Positions 59,636 to 64,000 of a DNA stretch of 64,000 nucleotides are shown here, one piece after another. The DNA is from Bacteroidales bacterium (GTDB lineage: Bacteria; Bacteroidota; Bacteroidia; Bacteroidales; P3). The translations under genes were made by a program, and so were the position numbers. The DNA is taken from NCBI GenBank assembly GCA_017616895.1, contig JAFZXE010000020.1, positions 1 through 64,000 of the forward strand, written 5' to 3'. The notes below the pieces were generated by a model that saw only the letters and a list, made by a program, of their open reading frames with translations, searched no databases and was not told the DNA's origin. The first letter of the stretch is position 1. Each line of letters opens with the position of its first letter.

Positions 59636-61939
59636 ATGAAACGCTTTTTCTTACTCGCAACAGCCTTGATGTTTTTTATACCTGCAGTCACAGCGCAGGT
59701 GACGGACAACTACCGTCCGGCGGGATTCGACTACAACGGGGCGTCGATAAAGACCTTCTCGGTGTCGGACAACGAGGCGGTGCAGTTCTCGCGCGGCAAC
59801 CTGCAGTACAACGCTGCACAAAACAAATGGCGCTTTGCGTTGCGGCAGTATTACAGCGCTTGTAACGACAACAACAACATAGCTGAGGATTACGACGGGT
59901 GGATAGACTTGTTCGGATGGGGGACGAGTGGATGGAACAGCGGTGCGACGGCATATCAGCCCTGGTCGACAAGCACGACCAGTTTAGACTATCAGCCAGG
60001 CGGTAGTTATGAGAACAGTCTTACTGGCGCATACTCCAACGCCGATTGGGGCATATACAACAAGATTGAGAACGGTGGAAAATTCGCCGGTATGTGGCGG
60101 ACGCTGACCAAAGACGAGTGGGAGTATCTTGTAGGCAGCAACACTAAGCGCAACGGTAAGAACGGGTTAGCAACAATCGGCGGCATACACAAAGGATTAC
60201 TGTTGCTGCCCGACGAGTGGACGTTGCCGTCGGGATGCAGCTTTACGGCAGGATTCGCCAATGGCTACGCAACCAACCAATACACTTATGCCCAGTGGGA
60301 GAAGATGCAGTCGGCTGGTGCTGTATTCATGCAGGCTGCGGGCTACCGCTTCGATACGGAGGTGTACGAGGTAGGTGGGTACGGCGGCTATTGGTCGAGT
60401 ACTTGCGGCAGTGAGTCCGACGCGTGGGAGGCGTACTTCGGCGAGGGCGATCTCGGTGTAACCAACAACAGTCGCTACGACGGTCGTTCCGTCCGTCTCG
60501 TCCGCCGAGTGCAGACACCTTTGGTGAAGCATGGCTGGGTAGATATGGGCTTACCCAGCGGCACACTCTGGTACTCCTGCAACGTTGGAACCACGAAACC
60601 CCAAAGCTACGGAGCATACTTCGCCTGGGGCGAAACACGTCCGAAGGCAGTATACGGTTGGAGCAACTATGCCTATGGAACAAGCGAAAACACACTCACA
60701 AAATACTGCCAAATTGCGGACAACGGTCTCGATGGCTTCGAAGACACTCTGATTGTCCTCCAACTCGGCGACGACGCAGCCAGGATAGCCCACGGCGGCG
60801 ACGCTCGCACACCAACCCAATCAGAATTTCTGGAACTGATTGACAACTGCACAAGAGGATGGTCAAAGTATAACGGTGTAAACGGATATATGCTTACCAG
60901 CAATACCAACGGCAACCGCCTGTTCTTCCCCGCCGCTGGCAATCGCCTTGGTGCGGAATTGATAGAACCTGGAGAGGTTGGTTTCTACCGATGCTCGTCT
61001 CTAGATACAGAGCACCCATCATACGCGTGGATATTGTACTTCGGTTCGGATGAATACACCTTAAGCCGTGGTATGCGCGCCTTGGGGTACTCCGTCCGTG
61101 CGGTAAAAGGCGGCACACATACGAATGAGGCGTTTGATGAGAACGGCGCTTCCATCAAGACTTTCACGGTGGCGGAGGGACGTACGGTACACTTCTCGAA
61201 GGGCAACCTGTGGTATAACGCTTACGCGAACCTGTGGCGGTTTGCGCCGGAACAGTTTCAATATATCGGTGATGCGAACACTAATATTTCTGAAACATAC
61301 AGCGGTTATATAGACCTCTTTGGCTGGGGCACTAGCGGCTGGAACAGCGGTGCGAACGCCTACCATCCATGGGATACGAGTTCAACGAATAGTGATTATT
61401 ATCCTGGCGGCAGCTATACCAACAATCTGACGGGAGAGTATGCCGACGCCGACTGGGGAGTGCATAACCCCATTTCCAATGGAGGCAACCGGGTGGGTAT
61501 GTGGCGCACACTGACAAAGGATGAGTGGGATTATCTTTTGCAAACAAGAAATGCTTCCACTGTTGGTGGAAGGGCGAATGCGAGGTATGCGTTGGCGACG
61601 ATAAATGGTACGGCTGGGGTGATAATTCTTCCCGACAGCTTCACTATGCCTACGGGAGTAACAGAATTGGGTGATATTAACACAGAAAGATCTTATACAA
61701 CCAATGTATATACTACAGCTGATTGGACGAAGTTAGAGGCTGCTGGTGCTATATTCCTGCCTGCTGCTGGAATCCGCGACGGGGTGGGAATGCACTTAGC
61801 GGGTGCGTACGGCAAATATTGGTCGAGTACGCACGACGATGAGAACTACGCGTGGGGCATTAACTTCAACGTCGATGGCCTTGGCGTGGGCAACTACTAT
61901 CGCAGCTACGCTTTCGCCGTCCGTCTCGTCAAGGAATAA
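59636..61939 (+). CDS. secreted modular protein with C-type-lectin-like domains, paralogue 2
   Basis: 767 residues with the same A-B-A plan as paralogue 1. Signal peptide MKRFFLLATALMFFIPAVTA. Module A1 runs to SVRLVRRV (about 290), B from WVDMGLPSGTLWYSCNVG to SVRAVKGG (about 490), A2 from ASIKTFTVAEGRTVHFSKGN to the C-terminal AVRLVKE. The first 110 residues are almost identical to paralogue 3, while the segment before each RLV end differs strongly between copies (for example YWSSTCGSESDAWEAYFGEG here). Some conserved blocks are identical at the DNA level, pointing to recent duplication or gene conversion. Confidence 0.8.
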   Translation: MKRFFLLATALMFFIPAVTAQVTDNYRPAGFDYNGASIKTFSVSDNEAVQFSRGNLQYNAAQNKWRFALRQYYSACNDNNNIAEDYDGWIDLFGWGTSGWNSGATAYQPWSTSTTSLDYQPGGSYENSLTGAYSNADWGIYNKIENGGKFAGMWRTLTKDEWEYLVGSNTKRNGKNGLATIGGIHKGLLLLPDEWTLPSGCSFTAGFANGYATNQYTYAQWEKMQSAGAVFMQAAGYRFDTEVYEVGGYGGYWSSTCGSESDAWEAYFGEGDLGVTNNSRYDGRSVRLVRRVQTPLVKHGWVDMGLPSGTLWYSCNVGTTKPQSYGAYFAWGETRPKAVYGWSNYAYGTSENTLTKYCQIADNGLDGFEDTLIVLQLGDDAARIAHGGDARTPTQSEFLELIDNCTRGWSKYNGVNGYMLTSNTNGNRLFFPAAGNRLGAELIEPGEVGFYRCSSLDTEHPSYAWILYFGSDEYTLSRGMRALGYSVRAVKGGTHTNEAFDENGASIKTFTVAEGRTVHFSKGNLWYNAYANLWRFAPEQFQYIGDANTNISETYSGYIDLFGWGTSGWNSGANAYHPWDTSSTNSDYYPGGSYTNNLTGEYADADWGVHNPISNGGNRVGMWRTLTKDEWDYLLQTRNASTVGGRANARYALATINGTAGVIILPDSFTMPTGVTELGDINTERSYTTNVYTTADWTKLEAAGAIFLPAAGIRDGVGMHLAGAYGKYWSSTHDDENYAWGINFNVDGLGVGNYYRSYAFAVRLVKE

Positions 61940-61999
61940 CCTGTTGTGTAGGATTTGTAATTCGGCACATCCTTTCCCATATTGGTGTTAGCACAACGA

Positions 62000-62030
62000 T
62001 TTGGCAGTTGCTGGAAGTTTCGTATCTTTG
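62000..62030 (+). promoter_or_regulatory. promoter of lectin-like paralogue 3
   Basis: TTTG (62000-62003), 19 bp, TATCTTTG (62023-62030). The 21 nt from there to the ATG are the same as in paralogue 1. Confidence 0.8.
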
Positions 62031-62051
62031 CACGCTGAAATATACGGCAAT

Positions 62052-64000
62052 ATGAAACGCTTTTTCCTACTTGCGACAGCCTTGATGTTTTTTATACCTG
62101 CAGTCACAGCGCAGGTGACGGACAACTACCGTCCGGCGGGATTCGACTACAACGGGGCGTCGATAAAGACCTTCTCGGTGTCGGACACGAGTGCCGTGCA
62201 GTTCTCGCGCGGCAATCTGCAATACAACGCTGCACAAAACAAATGGCGCTTTGCGTTGCGGCAGTATTACAGCGCTTGTAACGACAACAACAACATAGCT
62301 GAGGATTACGACGGGTGGATAGACTTGTTCGGTTGGGGGACGAGTGGCTGGAACAGCGGTGCGACGGCCTATCAGCCGTGGGAGACAATAAACAGCTATA
62401 GCGCCTACGCGCCGGGCGGGGACACGGAAAACGACCTCACGGGGGCATACGCCAACGCCGACTGGGGCGTATATAACAAGATTGAGAACGGCGGGAAATG
62501 CAAAGGCATGTGGCGGACGCTGACCCTTGACGAGTGGGACTATCTGCTGGGTTACTCATCCGTGCGCAACAACAAGTGGGGGTTGGCAACAATAGGCGGC
62601 ACATTCACGGGGATGGTGGTGCTGCCCGACGATTGGACGCTGCCCGACGGTTTGACATTCAACAGCGGCAGGCCAAACGGTTTTGCGTCGAACCAATATT
62701 CGCTCAACGACTGGAACCGTATGGAGGCTGCAGGAGCTGTGTTCTTGCCAGCAGCAGGATGGCGGAGCCCGACCACTCTTCATGACGTCGGAGCAAACGG
62801 CAGCTACTGGGCATCGACCAAATACGACGCAGAATACGCCGAACGAGAAATATTCAAAGCAGACCTATCGCAGTCGGGCAACAACTATCGCTCATACGGT
62901 TTTTCCGTCCGCCTGGTGCGGAGGGTGCAGACGCCTTTGGAGGGCCGTGCTTGGGTGGATATGGGCTTGCCGAGTGGGACGCTGTGGTACTCATGCAACG
63001 TTGGTACCACGAAGCCGCAAGGCTACGGCGCATACTTCGCTTGGGGCGAGACGCGTCCGAAGGCGGAATATAGTTGGGACAACTATGCTTACGGAACAAG
63101 CGAAACTACGCTCACAAAATACTGCAACGATGCAAGCTATGGCCTCGACGGATTTACGGATGGCACAATGATACTTGAACAAAGTGACGATGCAGCCAGA
63201 GCCGTTCTGGGAGGTGACGCACGTATTCCATCACGGGAAGAGATGCAGGAACTGATAGACAACTGCATAGGCGAATGGACAAAATATAAAGGCGTTAGCG
63301 GATGTATGTTAACCAGCAAAGTTAATGGCCACCGGATTTTCCTGCCAGCTGCTGGCTATAGGAGTAGCAATGTAACCCAACTCCCTGGAGAAGATGGGCG
63401 CTACTGGTTTTCAGAGCTTTCTGATAGAACACCAGAAGATGCATGGAGTTTTGTTTTTTATGAGAATCCTTCTTCCAATCTGTTCACTCGCACAAAAGAA
63501 GAAATACGCTACGAGGGGTTACCCATCCGTGCGGTGAGAGGAGGAAATCCCGTGACGTCGAAAACATTTGATGGTTTTGGAGCATCCACCAAAACTTTCT
63601 CGGTGGCGGAAGGGCGGACGGTACATTTCTCGAAGGGGAATTTGCAGTACAATGCAGTGCAGGACACTTGGCGGTTTGCGGAGAATCAGTATGATTATGT
63701 CGGTGCGGACAACAGTAATATTTCGGAAACCTATGACGGTTGGATAGACCTGTTCGGCTGGGGGACGAGCGGCTGGCTCAGCGAGGCTTATGCATATTAT
63801 CCTTGGGCAACGAGTGAAACGGCAGGTGATTATTGGCCTGGCGGCAGCTATGAAAACAGCTTAACGGGAGTGTATGCCAACGCCGACTGGGGTGTGAATA
63901 ACGCCATTCAGAACGGCGGCAACGAAGCGGGAATGTGGCGCACGCTGACAAGTAGTGAGTGTGAGTATTTGTTGAGAACGAGAAGTGCCTCGACTGTTGG
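62052..64000 (+). CDS. secreted modular protein with C-type-lectin-like domains, paralogue 3, 3' end outside the window
   Basis: 649 codons present, open to the window edge. Same signal peptide as paralogue 2 and the same A-B-A plan; the second A module is cut near its middle. Module A1 diverges from paralogue 2 abruptly after ATAYQPW, where short loops differ (ETINSYSAYAPGGDTEN here). Module B ends with LPIRAVRGG, and A2 begins ASTKTFSVAEGRTVHFSKGN. Residues before the first RLVRRV read YWASTKYDAEYAEREIFKAD, again unlike the other copies. Confidence 0.8.
   Translation, partial: MKRFFLLATALMFFIPAVTAQVTDNYRPAGFDYNGASIKTFSVSDTSAVQFSRGNLQYNAAQNKWRFALRQYYSACNDNNNIAEDYDGWIDLFGWGTSGWNSGATAYQPWETINSYSAYAPGGDTENDLTGAYANADWGVYNKIENGGKCKGMWRTLTLDEWDYLLGYSSVRNNKWGLATIGGTFTGMVVLPDDWTLPDGLTFNSGRPNGFASNQYSLNDWNRMEAAGAVFLPAAGWRSPTTLHDVGANGSYWASTKYDAEYAEREIFKADLSQSGNNYRSYGFSVRLVRRVQTPLEGRAWVDMGLPSGTLWYSCNVGTTKPQGYGAYFAWGETRPKAEYSWDNYAYGTSETTLTKYCNDASYGLDGFTDGTMILEQSDDAARAVLGGDARIPSREEMQELIDNCIGEWTKYKGVSGCMLTSKVNGHRIFLPAAGYRSSNVTQLPGEDGRYWFSELSDRTPEDAWSFVFYENPSSNLFTRTKEEIRYEGLPIRAVRGGNPVTSKTFDGFGASTKTFSVAEGRTVHFSKGNLQYNAVQDTWRFAENQYDYVGADNSNISETYDGWIDLFGWGTSGWLSEAYAYYPWATSETAGDYWPGGSYENSLTGVYANADWGVNNAIQNGGNEAGMWRTLTSSECEYLLRTRSASTV

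Noticed and set aside
57267-64000. Diversity-generating retroelement
   Set aside because: The proteins have lectin-like variable ends, but no reverse transcriptase, accessory gene or adenine-biased template/variable repeat pair was seen in the window.

Overview
The window looks like a chromosomal segment of an anaerobic, gut- or rumen-type member of the Bacteroidales (phylum Bacteroidota). The evidence is the -7 promoter element TAnnTTTG upstream of many genes (often with TTTG about 19-21 bp further up), type IX secretion sorting domains and PorZ, pyruvate:ferredoxin oxidoreductase, the small subunit of methylmalonyl-CoA mutase, and SusC-independent envelope genes typical of the order. No database search was possible; all family names come from reading the translations.

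Layout: (1) 1-5459, minus strand: the 5' half of pyruvate:ferredoxin oxidoreductase, then a more AT-rich group with an AlbA_2/GHKL ATP-binding protein, a YbjQ-like protein and an ORF6N-domain protein. (2) 5685-11613, plus strand: a Nudix hydrolase, then a six-gene operon joining an ABC uptake system (NMT1/SsuA-like binding protein, HisM-type permease, ATPase with an extra C-terminal domain) to a complete partner-switching set (Cache-HAMP-SpoIIE phosphatase, RsbW-like kinase, STAS antagonist). (3) 11664-16640: YbaK deacylase, AMP-forming acyl-CoA ligase, biotin ligase and a fused free-Met-R-sulfoxide reductase/MsrA. (4) 17116-25602: a T9SS cargo protein, an RND efflux operon (adaptor, pump, TolC) and a secreted thioredoxin-PKD-T9SS protein. 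(5) 25713-35945: FMN-binding protein, SpoU methyltransferase, tRNA-His, MtnA, RbfA, a LolC/E permease, ABC-F protein, TonB and an AddA-like helicase/nuclease. (6) 36117-46397: methylmalonyl-CoA mutase small subunit, LptF/G permease, SufE, a DUF59 protein, a DppC-type permease, Kbl, RF1, PNPase and S15. (7) 47086-57204: Wza/Wzc/CpsB-type polysaccharide export and phosphorylation genes, a Pro-Glu repeat protein, Gmk, MreC, MreD, PorZ and RecO. (8) 57267-64000: three tandem paralogues of about 765 residues made of C-type-lectin-like (FISUMP/DUF1566-type) modules, each with its own near-identical promoter and leader; the third runs off the window.

The most distinctive non-coding feature is a family of short repeat arrays with an 11-bp period. 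A nine-unit element occurs at 16850-16948 and, inverted, at 46731-46829, with matching unit order. Five-unit CAAAG(T/C)C arrays follow the stop codons of the TolC and AddA-like genes. Two other repeat types (ACGCAATAACGCAATC-like and GAATTTTGAA-like) occur both between genes and, in frame, inside apparently intact proteins at domain linkers. The strongest candidates for something little described are the ABC-transporter/partner-switch operon, the tandem lectin-like paralogues and the 11-bp arrays.
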